Assembly: GCA_964636985.1 (NCBI GenBank)
Contig: CAZWSX010000027.1
Span: 31,597-95,596 of the forward strand
Length of the DNA stretch: 64,000 nt
Reading direction: 5' to 3'
DNA from: CAZWSX01 sp964636985
GTDB lineage: Bacteria; Planctomycetota; Planctomycetia; Pirellulales; Pirellulaceae
In this document: piece by piece, positions 16,331 through 25,216 of the stretch
How positions within the stretch are numbered: position 1 is the stretch's first letter
Layout of the letters: every line of letters begins with the position of its first letter
The notes under the pieces: model-generated
Seen by the model: only the letters and a program-made list of their open reading frames with translations
Told to the model about the DNA's origin: nothing
The model's database searches: none
Position numbers and translations under genes: made by a program

Positions 16331-17512
16331 CTACTCTTCCTCTTTCTCTTCTTCTACGTCCTCTTGTTTAGCTTTCGCTTTCTTGGAGGAGGTGTCCTTA
16401 GGGCCAAAATCCTTGGCCATCTTTTTGACTTGCAGCTTGTTCCTGCCGATGGCCGGGTCTTCGGCGAGTTCGTTTAGGGTCTCGGCGGCTTTTTCCTTGT
16501 CGCCGGTGATGAACTGCGCCTTGGCGGCGGCGAGTTTGGCGAAGGGATGAACCGCCAGTACCTTTTCATCTTCAAGCGCCTTGCGGATGGCGGCCTTCAG
16601 TTCCTTAGGCCACTTGGCAGTCGCCTCGGTGACTTCATCGGGGTCATTCGATCCCAAGGCGGTGTAGGAGATTTGAAAGACCGTTTCAGGATCTTCTTTA
16701 GCCGCGTTCTTGTAGAAGTCGGTCAAAAACGAAACCAGCTGCTTGGCATACGCTGGCTTCATCGACAGGACGCGAATCTTGCCGACGGTACACATTTGCT
16801 TGAACTCGGCCGGCTTTTCCTTGATGTACTTGTCGAGCAGCGCCAACATGGTGTCGTAGTCGTCTGCTTGGGCAAGCTCGCTCAGGCGTTGGTTCAGCGC
16901 CGATTTCTCGGCTTCGACGCGAACCGATGCGAGGTGTTCCTCGCGGAATTTCTTGACATCCCACTTCCCGTCGAGGATCGATGCGAGAGGTTCGTCCATC
17001 GACATGGGATGGCCCATCCAAGCGATCACACCTTTCCCATCGACAATGAAAGCGTGAGGGATTCCCTGCGCCCCAGCCGGAGTCATCCAGGTTTTGGAAA
17101 ACTCAGGCTGCTTCGTTCTGCTTCCCTTGCCTTCCCAGGCCACGGTGTAAGCCATTTTCTCGGCTTGGTCGGTGACGAATTCTTCAACCTCGTCGATCTC
17201 AGGATTGCTCACCGAGATGCCTACCACCTTGATCTCGGGGTGCTTCTCTTGGATTTCGGTGAGGTGAGGAATCGATGCCAGGCACGGGCCGCACCAGGTG
17301 GCCCAGCATTCGACGATGTAGACCTTCCCTTTCTCGAACTCGCTGAACTCGTCCCCTTTGAGGAACTTCTCTACGGTGAAGGCAGGGGCTTTGTCCCCAG
17401 GCAGAAGCTCCGGGTCCTTAACTTCTATTTCCAAGTCTTCTTTGGCCGAGAGTGTCGGCACGCAGAGGCCGGCGATGGCCAAACTCAAAATTGCCAATAC
17501 GGGAAATCGCAT
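16331..17512 (-). CDS. Exported thioredoxin-like (TlpA/AhpC-type) protein with extended C-terminus
   Basis: This 393-residue protein has a signal peptide (MRFPVLAILSLAIAGLCVPT, cut after LSA). A thioredoxin domain follows (about residues 35-170) with the redox motif ECWATWCGPCLASIP, then VVGISV and PHAFIVDGKGVIAWMGHP, the cis-Pro loop (IPHAF). The remaining 200 residues are helical and resemble TPR-like repeats; the last 25 are Lys/Glu-rich. Extracytoplasmic disulfide reduction or cytochrome maturation is the usual role of TlpA-type proteins; the helical tail suggests a binding partner. It lies 40 bp from the start of the RND exporter gene, on the same strand and upstream of it, so the two are likely co-transcribed. 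Confidence 0.87.
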   Translation of the reverse strand: MRFPVLAILSLAIAGLCVPTLSAKEDLEIEVKDPELLPGDKAPAFTVEKFLKGDEFSEFEKGKVYIVECWATWCGPCLASIPHLTEIQEKHPEIKVVGISVSNPEIDEVEEFVTDQAEKMAYTVAWEGKGSRTKQPEFSKTWMTPAGAQGIPHAFIVDGKGVIAWMGHPMSMDEPLASILDGKWDVKKFREEHLASVRVEAEKSALNQRLSELAQADDYDTMLALLDKYIKEKPAEFKQMCTVGKIRVLSMKPAYAKQLVSFLTDFYKNAAKEDPETVFQISYTALGSNDPDEVTEATAKWPKELKAAIRKALEDEKVLAVHPFAKLAAAKAQFITGDKEKAAETLNELAEDPAIGRNKLQVKKMAKDFGPKDTSSKKAKAKQEDVEEEKEEE

Positions 17513-17764
17513 ATTCTTACCCTTGTGCGAAACACAAAACGAAAGTCCGGCGTTCGTCTCGGGTCGAGAACCTGCGCGCAGACGTTGGACTTGCCATTGT
17601 GAACGGTATTATCGATCAACGCCATCCCATACGTTGATGAATGGGGTTCGGTTCTCCCAAACAGGGGAGTGTTACCGACGACGGAAAGACATTTGTCAGT
17701 CTAAGTGTTTCGGCCAAACTGCTGCGATCTTAGAACGGCATCATCTATGGGTGTGCGGCTAGGC

Positions 17765-19414
17765 CTATTGTCCGGCGCGTTTGCCGTGGTCGATGATTAG
17801 CAGCCAGTCCTGATGATCGGGCGGTTTCGGAAGGACCCAGCCCTCGGGGGCACGGTGGAAAGCAAGGCTTTTCCCGCGAGTGCCGCGCCGCGGATCGAAC
17901 CAGGTCGCCTTTCCCGGGCCGCGAATCCATTGATCTGGAATCGGCGGGAACTTCGCGACGTCAGCGTCGGCAAAGTAATAGACAAGCGAAGTTTTGCCGT
18001 CGTCTCCTCCAACCATCTCGTTTTTGGGTCCGGTGGCATGCCGCCACGCCCGCCAAGATGGCCAGTTGAGCGACTTGAACAGCTTCACGGCGTGACCAAT
18101 TTGCCGACCGCCTGGAAGCTCCAGCCCCTCGTCCCAGGTTAAGACCGGTCCCCAGTTCTTGGTGGAGAGGGGGCGATCGCGCGAGACAATATTTGCATAC
18201 AACCCTTGCGCACCGTAGGTGAATCCTGCCGATTCGGCCAGCATCGCCGAATAGAAGCTCCGTCGGATCACCGTGTCGTCGAGCTTGACTTCGCCTTTGG
18301 CGAAGCCCTCGTAGTTGTGTTCCGATTCGACGATGGGTTTTTGCGGCGCCTCGTCGCGCAGCTTCCAGTAACGCTGCGGAAACGTCGGGACGAAGTGACC
18401 GCTTTGAACCAGCGCGAACTTGTGCCAAGGCTCGTCCCACATCACGTGATGATCGGCCTTGTTCGACGCGGGATGAACCGAGAGTGCACGTTTGTAGGGG
18501 TCCAAGTCGTAGAAGTAGCGGGCCACCTCGCGCAGCTTCTCGATGCGTTCGTCCTTATTACCTTGCGCGATATCAAACTCTTGCACGAACAAATAAGTGA
18601 TGCCGTACGAACCAAATCGCGCCAGGTGATAACGGAACCAGCGCTTGAGATCCTCAACGGGAATGGCGTCCCATTGCTCGTGGGCTCCCACACCGATCGC
18701 TCCGATGAGCCCCTTCTCGAACATCAACTGGTAGTAGGGGTCGCACGCCTTCCAGTAAGCCAGCGCCCGATCGTTGGGGGGCAAGACAGCCTGAAAGGCA
18801 TTGCATCCTTTGAGAATCATCGGACGCGAGCCGTGCGCCTGATAAACGGTGAATCCTTGAGCGACGCGCCGATCGGCCATGGTGCCGGCAATCTCGAGCG
18901 TCATTTCCAACTCGGGGAAATTCCACCAGGTGTCGCCGATCCACAACAGCGGCGTGCCATCGGTGTAGGTGAGCACGGGATGGTCTTTGTCGACCGCGAG
19001 AAACCCACCGTGTTTGGCCAGATCCGTTTTTCCCTTGGCGGGGAGTGCCGTAAATTCTCCCGTTTGCCCGTGAAGGCCTTTGTTCTCGGGCGGCTGGCAG
19101 ATGGTGTGATACTTCCACTTGCCGGGCTGAGTCGGAACAAAGCGAACTTTCCAAGTTCGCCCGCCGTCCCAAAAGCCGGGCATCAGCATCGGCTGCTTAT
19201 CGGGGCCGGTGAATTCAACGCGAAAATCGGTGGCGTCGAAATCGAAGGGATGAGGAATCTCGCGATCGGACGTGAACGTCAGCTCAATCGGCCGCCATTG
19301 GCGCGGAGGTTCCTCGGCCTGTACCTCGGGTGCAATCACCAGAGATGAAATTACTACCACGAACAGTGCTAACCAAACGGTAGCGAATGGCGAGGCGTTC
19401 CATCGAGCAATCAT
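17765..19414 (-). CDS. Secreted DUF5060/DUF4038 glycoside hydrolase-like protein
   Basis: This 549-residue protein has a signal peptide (up to PEVQAEEPP) and a beta-sandwich domain (DUF5060-like: PIELTFTSDREIPHPFDFD, VRFVPTQPGKWKYHT) that binds carbohydrate in related proteins. A TIM-barrel domain of the DUF4038 type follows (GGFLAVDKDHPVLTYTDGTP, LLWIGDTWWNFPELE, then PIVESEHNYEG with a likely catalytic Glu in the SEHNYEG segment). Relatives include GH140-like apiosidases and other plant or algal polysaccharide hydrolases. Export points to degradation of external polysaccharide. ATG 19414 was chosen over 19426 because it starts the signal peptide. No sulfatase or TonB gene is adjacent. Confidence 0.82.
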   Translation of the reverse strand: MIARWNASPFATVWLALFVVVISSLVIAPEVQAEEPPRQWRPIELTFTSDREIPHPFDFDATDFRVEFTGPDKQPMLMPGFWDGGRTWKVRFVPTQPGKWKYHTICQPPENKGLHGQTGEFTALPAKGKTDLAKHGGFLAVDKDHPVLTYTDGTPLLWIGDTWWNFPELEMTLEIAGTMADRRVAQGFTVYQAHGSRPMILKGCNAFQAVLPPNDRALAYWKACDPYYQLMFEKGLIGAIGVGAHEQWDAIPVEDLKRWFRYHLARFGSYGITYLFVQEFDIAQGNKDERIEKLREVARYFYDLDPYKRALSVHPASNKADHHVMWDEPWHKFALVQSGHFVPTFPQRYWKLRDEAPQKPIVESEHNYEGFAKGEVKLDDTVIRRSFYSAMLAESAGFTYGAQGLYANIVSRDRPLSTKNWGPVLTWDEGLELPGGRQIGHAVKLFKSLNWPSWRAWRHATGPKNEMVGGDDGKTSLVYYFADADVAKFPPIPDQWIRGPGKATWFDPRRGTRGKSLAFHRAPEGWVLPKPPDHQDWLLIIDHGKRAGQ

Positions 19415-19443
19415 GTTGCACCGCATTTTGCCGTTGGCCGGCT

Positions 19444-19469
19444 GCCGCTCCCCAAGTCGCGGGAGCGGC
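19444..19469. terminator. 3' hairpin of the first LEPR-XLL gene
   Basis: GCCGCTCCC (19444-19452) pairs with GGGAGCGGC (19461-19469), a perfect 9-bp stem with an 8-nt loop, 43 bp past the stop of the 19512-21416 gene. The second paralog has the same GCCGCTCCC/GGGAGCGGC stem past its own stop (21722-21756). This one also lies 30 bp from the start of the divergent-side glycosidase gene. No T-run is present, so it may act through Rho or as an RNA stabiliser. Confidence 0.5.
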
Positions 19470-19511
19470 CAATCCCTTGTGTGCGAAATGCGGACGAATC
19501 CGCATATCGCA

Positions 19512-21416
19512 TTAAACGACGATATTCTTGTCGACGTCGGTCACGAAGTCGGCGAGGACGTCACCAACCGACGAGAAAAACAGGTCCGCCGAGCCTGGCG
19601 CGACTTCCGAAGTCGCATTGCCGTACATCTTGTCGGCGGATCCGTCGTCGAAAATGGCCGAGCTATCGAGCGGCGTGGTGCCCGTCGTGATGATCCCAAC
19701 AGCGTCATTGAAACTCATGCCGAGAGTCGAAAACCATTTGGCGCGAACAGCCTTGAAGTCGTCCAAGGTATACGTGCTCGTGCCGCCGATCAGGATGTCG
19801 CGCTCGGTGCCGGCCACAAGCAGATCGACTCCCAGGCCTCCCACCAAGATGTCGATCCCTTCGCCGCCGTTGAGGATGTCGTCGCCATTGGCTCCCAGCA
19901 GGACATCGTTTCCGGCGCTCCCCAAGAGGACGTCGTTGCCTTCGCCACCATCCAGATTGTCGTCGCCGGCATTGCCATTCATCTGGTCGTTACCACCCAT
20001 GCCGCGGATGGTGTCGTCGCCGCCGTTGCCAGAAATCACGTTCGCAACATTGTTCCCAATGAGTGTGTCGTTTCCGGAGCCGCCGGCGAGCCCGTACAGG
20101 CCAGTTGTGCCCAGAATCAAGCTGAGGTTCGCGTTGACGATTTGTTTCGTTTTCACTCCGAGGTTCACGGAGACCGCGGTCGATGTTTGGGCGAAGTCGA
20201 GAGAGCTCTTTGCTCCCGCGTCGGTAATCTTGTCGGTTCCAAGTTGGCTGTTTGCAGCGAAGACGAAGTGATTATTGCCGGTGCCGCCATTGAGATTGTC
20301 GTCTCCGGCCCCTCCTTCGAGCGTGTCGTTTCCATCGGCGCCTACGAGCGTATCGTTACCATCGCCGCCGCGGAGCGTATCGTTGCCGAGGCCGCCGTTG
20401 AGGCCGTCGTCACCGCCGTTGCCGCTGAGGAAGTCGTTCCCTGCACCGCCGGTGAGAACGTTCTTAAAATCGTCCCCGTAGAGAACATTGCCGGCCTGGC
20501 CTCCCTTCACCGCGTAGATCGAGCCGGGCCCGTTGGCGATGTTAAGCGTCAAGAACGCATTCACCACATTGGTGATTTGACGAAGATCGACCGTCACCAG
20601 TGCCGTGCTGCTTGTGAAATCGAGCGCGTTCTGGTTGCCCACCGACGAGTCCGTAACGGTGTCGGTTCCCAAAGCGGAATCGGCTTTGAAGACGTAGTTG
20701 TCGAAGCCGTCGCCGCCGATCAGGGCATCGTCGCCGGCCTCGCCGACTAGCGTGTCGTTGCCACCGCGTCCTTCGAGAGTGTCGTTCCCTCCGCCGCCGA
20801 TGAGCAAGTTGACGTTGTCGTCGCCGATAAACGTATCGTTGCCCGAGCCGCCAATGATGCTACGAATGGTAGTGCCAGTCGCAAAATCAATCGTCAGATT
20901 GCTGCTGACGACGTTGCTCGCCGAGTTGAGGTCCACGTCCAGGTCGACGGTCGACGCGGCAAAGTTGAGCGTGCCCCCGCTTGTATTGGCGATGGTCACG
21001 ACACCGACACTCGGCGTGATGGAGGTATCGGCATTGAAGGCGTACGTATCGATACCGCCGCCCCCGTCGAAGGATAGCCCGTCGATGCCCGTCACGTTCA
21101 GGGTCACTTGCCCGATCGTAACGCTCGACCCGCTGACGGTGAACGTGTTGTTGGCGGCGTCGCCTGTCAGGGCTAGCGTCCCGGTTCCGCCGCCATCGAG
21201 CGCAACCGCCGCGGCGACCGTCGTATCGTAATCGGTGGTCGTCGTGCCATCGAAGACCGACAAAATCGTGCCATTGAGGGTCGCCGTGAGGGCTGCGAAA
21301 ACTTCCCGCGATTCCAACTGCTCGACGCGCAGTTTCTTGCGGCGTGCGGCGCGGCGAGGTCGAGGTTGGGAGCGTAGCTTGGAATCAAAAAAACGAGAGA
21401 GCCAAGAGGTACCCAT
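19512..21416 (-). CDS. LEPR-XLL protein with haemolysin-type Ca-binding repeats (paralog A)
   Basis: This 634-residue protein begins with a basic segment (RPRRAARRKKLRVEQLESRE) that is the LEPR-XLL domain, a planctomycete N-terminal targeting element. A beta-rich domain follows (LTATLNGTILSVFDGTTTTD). The rest is built from RTX-like GGxGxDxLx nonapeptides in several blocks (GGSGNDTFIGDD, GGGGNDTLEGRGG, GGDGNDTLVGADG, GGAGDDNLNGGTG), which fold as Ca-binding parallel beta-rolls outside the cell. No enzyme domain is seen; adhesin or matrix protein is the likely role. The next gene upstream (21771-23732) is a paralog in the same orientation, alike over the whole length and in its flanks. Confidence 0.88.
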   Translation of the reverse strand: MGTSWLSRFFDSKLRSQPRPRRAARRKKLRVEQLESREVFAALTATLNGTILSVFDGTTTTDYDTTVAAAVALDGGGTGTLALTGDAANNTFTVSGSSVTIGQVTLNVTGIDGLSFDGGGGIDTYAFNADTSITPSVGVVTIANTSGGTLNFAASTVDLDVDLNSASNVVSSNLTIDFATGTTIRSIIGGSGNDTFIGDDNVNLLIGGGGNDTLEGRGGNDTLVGEAGDDALIGGDGFDNYVFKADSALGTDTVTDSSVGNQNALDFTSSTALVTVDLRQITNVVNAFLTLNIANGPGSIYAVKGGQAGNVLYGDDFKNVLTGGAGNDFLSGNGGDDGLNGGLGNDTLRGGDGNDTLVGADGNDTLEGGAGDDNLNGGTGNNHFVFAANSQLGTDKITDAGAKSSLDFAQTSTAVSVNLGVKTKQIVNANLSLILGTTGLYGLAGGSGNDTLIGNNVANVISGNGGDDTIRGMGGNDQMNGNAGDDNLDGGEGNDVLLGSAGNDVLLGANGDDILNGGEGIDILVGGLGVDLLVAGTERDILIGGTSTYTLDDFKAVRAKWFSTLGMSFNDAVGIITTGTTPLDSSAIFDDGSADKMYGNATSEVAPGSADLFFSSVGDVLADFVTDVDKNIVV

Positions 21417-21635
21417 TTTCGGTGCTCCGAGAAAAGATTCTTAGGCTCGCGGAATCGCACAATGGCGACGCGCGAGTGTCATCGTGACGTATGACATTCG
21501 TCTCGCATCCGATGAGACGAAGAAAAGGTAGCCACCCTTCTGACGAAAGTGGCACATCGACTAAGTTCGCGCTGTTGGCGAAACGATTCACGATTGGGAA
21601 CGCCGACGGTTCACGGCATTCTTACTTGGTGCCCG
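21417..21635 (-). promoter_or_regulatory. Conserved 5' leader of paralog A
   Basis: About 210 bp upstream of this gene matches the region upstream of paralog B. Shared blocks are GTCATCGTGACG (forms CGTCA-TCG-TGACG in B), CTCGCATCCG with GAGACGAAG, and CTTACTTGGTGC at 21621-21632 (B: 23941-23952), at 205 and 209 bp from the starts. In A the CTCGCATCCGATGAG block forms a perfect 8-bp stem (TTCGTCTC/GAGACGAA). Conservation outside coding sequence suggests a promoter or leader element of both genes. Confidence 0.5.
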
Positions 21636-21721
21636 TTCAGGCCACGAGAAATTTCGCCGAGCAGATTCTGGTCTGAGTGTTGGTCCTTCGTTGTTTTGGC
21701 ACTGGTCGTCCTGTTTCGGTG

Positions 21722-21756
21722 GCCGCTCCCTACGACGGCCAGGAGTAGGGAGCGGC
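21722..21756. terminator. 3' hairpin of the second LEPR-XLL gene
   Basis: GCCGCTCCCTAC (21722-21733) pairs perfectly with GTAGGGAGCGGC (21745-21756) over 12 bp with an 11-nt loop, 15 bp past the stop of the 21771-23732 gene. Paralog A has a shorter version of the same stem. No T-run follows on either strand. Confidence 0.55.
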
Positions 21757-21770
21757 TCATCACTCTTGCG

Positions 21771-23732
21771 TTAAACGACGATGGTCTCGTCGTAGTTGGC
21801 CAGCTCATCGAGGAGCACGTCGTTCAAGGCCGCGAAGAACAAGTCCTTGGCGCCCGGCGCGACTTCCAGCGATGTTGCATTGCCGAAAATCTTGTCGGCT
21901 GCGGCATCGTCGACGATGCTGGAACTGTCGAGTGGGTTGGTACCCGAGGTGACGGCTGCTACGGCGGCATCGAAACTGGTGGCCAGCCCTGTGATCCACT
22001 TGGTGCGAATTGCCTTGACTTGGGCTTCGCCATAGATCGTCGAGGCGCCGATCAGGATGTCGTTATTGAAACCGCCGACCAGCGTGTCGATGCCGACGCC
22101 GCCAATCAGCAGGTCGTCGTCTTCACCGCCGTTGAGGATGTCGTCCCCCTCGCCGCCCACCAGGATGTCGTCGCCGGCGCTCCCGAGCAGAATGTCTTTG
22201 CCGGCGCCCCCGTCGATGGTGTCGTCGCCGTCGTTGCCGTTGACCTGGTCGAAGCCACCCATCGCGCGGATGGTGTCATTTCCGGCGTTGCCGACGATCA
22301 CATTGTCGTAGCCGTTGCCGATCAGCAGGTCATTTCCTGAACCGCCCGCAAGTCCGTACAGCGGCGTTGCCGTGCCTAAGATCAGGCTCAGGTTCGCGTT
22401 GACGACCTGCTTGGTCTTCAAGCCCAGGTTCACCTTGATATCGCTCGTGGTTTGCGCGAAGTCGAGCGCGCTCTTCTGGCCGGCATCGGTGATCGAGTCA
22501 GTACCAAGCTGGGTGTTGGCAGCGAAGATAAAGCGGTTATCGCCTCCGCCACCGCTCAGATTGTCGTCGCCGGCGCCCCCTTCGAAGGTGTCGTTGCCGT
22601 CGGCTCCGACGAGCGTATCGTTGCCGTCTCCGCCGCGGAGCGAGTCCTTTCCAAGGCCGCCGTTAACGTTGTCGTCGCCGCCGTTCCCGTTGAGAAAGTC
22701 GTCGCTAAGTCCGCCGGTGAGGACATTTTTAAAGTCGTCGCCGTTGATGACGTTGCCGGCCTGGCCTCCCCGGACGGCATAGATCGTTCCTGGCCCATTC
22801 TTGATGATGAGTGTCAGGTACTGATTGACGACATTGATTTTTTGGCGAAGGTCGACCGTGACCAATGCAGTGGTGGTCGTGGTGAAGTCGAGAGAATTTT
22901 CACCGAGAGGAATGCTGGGGCTCGTGCTCCCTCCGCACCACGACGATGATGATGTTCCCTCGATGACCGTATCGGTCCCCAGATTGGTGTCGGCTTGGAA
23001 GACGTAGTTGTCGAAACCGTCGCCGCCCGTGAGCGTGTCGTTGCCTGCCTGGCCTACGAGGGTATCGTCACCGCCGAGGCCATTGATCTTGTCGCAGCCG
23101 GCGCCGCCAAAGAGGAGGTTGATATTCGCGTCGCCGGTGATGCAATCGTTTCCGGAGCCCCCAATGACAGTGCGAATGCGCGTCCCTGTGTCGTACTTGA
23201 TGGTCAGTCCACTGGTGACATAGTTCTTCGACTGACTGAGGTTTACGTTGATGCATGTCGAGGTCGATGAAAAATCGAGCGTCCCTCCGCTGGGATTGGT
23301 GTTTTTGATCGTCACGATGCCAAGTTTGGGCGTGATGGCCGTATCGGCGTCGAACGCGTACGTATCGACTCCCCCATTGCCGTCGAGCGTTAAGCCCGCA
23401 ACACCGGTGATGGAGAGGGTTACTTGCCCAACTTTGATACTGGACCCGCTGACGAAGAACGTATTATCGGCTGCGTCACCCGTGACTTTGAGCGTGCCAG
23501 TGCCGCCCCCGTTCAGTGCGACGGCACTCGCAACCGTGGTGTCGTAGTCGGTCGTCGTAGAGCCGTCGAACACCGACAAAATGGTGCCGTTGAGCGTCGC
23601 CGTAAGAGCAGCGAATACTTCCCGCGACTCGAGTTTCTCGACGCCCATTTTCCTTCGGCGATGTACTGGTCGCGGTCGAGATTGTTTGCGCGGACTGGAT
23701 TGAAGAATACGGGGTAACCAAAACATGCCCAT
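21771..23732 (-). CDS. LEPR-XLL protein with haemolysin-type Ca-binding repeats (paralog B)
   Basis: This 653-residue protein has the same plan as paralog A: basic LEPR-XLL start (RRKMGVEKLESREVFAALTA), a beta domain, then blocks of GGxGxDxLx repeats (GGSGNDCITGDAN, GGAGCDKINGLGG, GGDGNDTLVGADG, GGEDDDLLIGGVG). It differs by Cys residues in the first repeat block and by an inserted segment (GTSSSSWCGGSTSPSIPLGE) that A lacks. The Ca-binding repeats imply secretion and folding in sea water or other calcium-rich surroundings. A and B lie in tandem with no gene between them, consistent with a segmental duplication. Confidence 0.88.
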   Translation of the reverse strand: MGMFWLPRILQSSPRKQSRPRPVHRRRKMGVEKLESREVFAALTATLNGTILSVFDGSTTTDYDTTVASAVALNGGGTGTLKVTGDAADNTFFVSGSSIKVGQVTLSITGVAGLTLDGNGGVDTYAFDADTAITPKLGIVTIKNTNPSGGTLDFSSTSTCINVNLSQSKNYVTSGLTIKYDTGTRIRTVIGGSGNDCITGDANINLLFGGAGCDKINGLGGDDTLVGQAGNDTLTGGDGFDNYVFQADTNLGTDTVIEGTSSSSWCGGSTSPSIPLGENSLDFTTTTTALVTVDLRQKINVVNQYLTLIIKNGPGTIYAVRGGQAGNVINGDDFKNVLTGGLSDDFLNGNGGDDNVNGGLGKDSLRGGDGNDTLVGADGNDTFEGGAGDDNLSGGGGDNRFIFAANTQLGTDSITDAGQKSALDFAQTTSDIKVNLGLKTKQVVNANLSLILGTATPLYGLAGGSGNDLLIGNGYDNVIVGNAGNDTIRAMGGFDQVNGNDGDDTIDGGAGKDILLGSAGDDILVGGEGDDILNGGEDDDLLIGGVGIDTLVGGFNNDILIGASTIYGEAQVKAIRTKWITGLATSFDAAVAAVTSGTNPLDSSSIVDDAAADKIFGNATSLEVAPGAKDLFFAALNDVLLDELANYDETIVV

Positions 23733-23955
23733 TTAGGTGCTCCAAAAAACTTCTTACTTAAAGGCCACGGTCGCATTACGGCGACTCGCGCGCGTCATCG
23801 TGACGAACAATGTTGGCCTCGCATCCGGCGAGACGAAGGAAACGGCGCCATACTCCCGAGGAAATGGCGCATCAACAAGGCTTGAGGCTACGGTTGGAAA
23901 TGAGTCACGATGGGAAGGAACACCGGAATTTCATTGCATCCTTACTTGGTGCTTG
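23733..23955 (-). promoter_or_regulatory. Conserved 5' leader of paralog B
   Basis: This stretch aligns with the leader of paralog A over about 220 bp: GGTGCTCC beside the start codon, GTCATCGTGACG, CTCGCATCCGGCGAG (a perfect CTCGC/GCGAG stem) and CTTACTTGGTGC at 23941-23952. Nothing else is seen up to the O-acyltransferase stop at 24008. Confidence 0.5.
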
Positions 23956-24007
23956 GGTGGCGGCTTGAGAGGCTATGCCAAGCGGTTGTGGGTGAACAGG
24001 TTGGTCC

Positions 24008-25216
24008 TTAGTTGTTGCCGTGAAGCGCGTCTTGCAGCACAACGGTTCGGTTCTGTGGTCGGTATTGCGGTGGCGTGGGTTCGTGCGTGGGCTGTAGGGG
24101 CGGCGTAGGGGACTGCCGCCGGGGCGTCGCAGCAACTGAGCTGGTTGTCGTCGAAGGCGCTCGCATCACCCAAGGAAACGCCGCTTGCAAGAATCGCGAT
24201 GCGACGTAACACAAAGCCAGAGCGACCAAGCCGGCGAGCGTGGAAACAACGAAACCATCCCACCCATCAGGCGACGGTCGGAAGAGTTTGTTGAGCACCG
24301 CTTTGGCCGCGAGGATGCCGAACATGTGCAGCGAAAAGATCCCCAGCGCGTGCCGCGAGAGTTCTTCGCAAATCACATTTCCCGGAATCAGCGACGAGAG
24401 GATCAAAACGCCCGCCACCGACAGCGTGGCGGAGAGCAAGTAGTACCCGACGTAGTCCATGTGCAGCATGCGAACGTCGATTCGGTCGTGCCAAAGCCCG
24501 ACGGACAGTCCGCCGATCAGCAACGCCAAGCCAAAGAGAATCGCGGCGGCGCGGTCTTGTTGCACAATCCGTTCGATCGGCCAATCGCCGATCAATCGCC
24601 CAAGGGCGTAAAACACAACGCATCCTGCTGCGACATCAATGCTCCACGGCATCACGTCGTCGTAGTGGCCGCGAACCCAAACCGCCAGCGGGCAAATCGA
24701 ACCGCAGATCAGCACGGCTTGCCAGGCATTGGTAAAGCGGCGGATCACGTAGTAGTAAACGGCGCAAAAGAACATCGCGCCAAAGAACCACAACGAAGGG
24801 TTGACAGCCCGAATGCGATTTCCTGATGCGTAGAGCGTGGCGAGGAAGCCATCCCACAGCGTCCAATCGGCGTCAAACCGATTCCCTGACGTCATGCTGG
24901 GGACGAGCGTTCGCCCGGCATACCACAACGCCAGCGAAATCGCGGCGAAGAAGACGTACGGTACGATCAGCGCGCGGAATTGCTTGGAGAGAAACTCCGA
25001 AGGCGATGCCTTGAGCTTCGACTCCGACATCAACATGCCGGAAATAACGAAGAACAACGGCATGTGGAACGAATAAATGCCGTAGACAAGGAGCGACAGC
25101 GTGGGCCACGCATGCCCCATCACCACCAATACAATTCCGATCGCTTTCGCAACGTCGGGCATCGTTCTCCGCGGCGAATCGGTTTTTCCCGGATGAATCG
25201 GTGACGGCGACGTCAT
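24008..25216 (-). CDS. Acyltransferase 3 family protein (surface polysaccharide O-acylation)
   Basis: This 402-residue integral membrane protein begins with the family motif MPDVAKAIGIVLVVMGHAWP (catalytic His in MGH), then YGIYSFHMPLFFVISGMLMS (FHMPLFF motif). About ten hydrophobic spans follow. The last 60 residues are Pro/Thr-rich and cytoplasmic or disordered. Such enzymes add acetyl or other acyl groups to O-antigen or exopolysaccharide sugars. ATG 25216 overlaps the stop of the upstream gene (TGATG), showing translational coupling to the polymerase-like gene. It is the last gene of the long minus-strand polysaccharide run. Confidence 0.88.
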   Translation of the reverse strand: MTSPSPIHPGKTDSPRRTMPDVAKAIGIVLVVMGHAWPTLSLLVYGIYSFHMPLFFVISGMLMSESKLKASPSEFLSKQFRALIVPYVFFAAISLALWYAGRTLVPSMTSGNRFDADWTLWDGFLATLYASGNRIRAVNPSLWFFGAMFFCAVYYYVIRRFTNAWQAVLICGSICPLAVWVRGHYDDVMPWSIDVAAGCVVFYALGRLIGDWPIERIVQQDRAAAILFGLALLIGGLSVGLWHDRIDVRMLHMDYVGYYLLSATLSVAGVLILSSLIPGNVICEELSRHALGIFSLHMFGILAAKAVLNKLFRPSPDGWDGFVVSTLAGLVALALCYVASRFLQAAFPWVMRAPSTTTSSVAATPRRQSPTPPLQPTHEPTPPQYRPQNRTVVLQDALHGNN

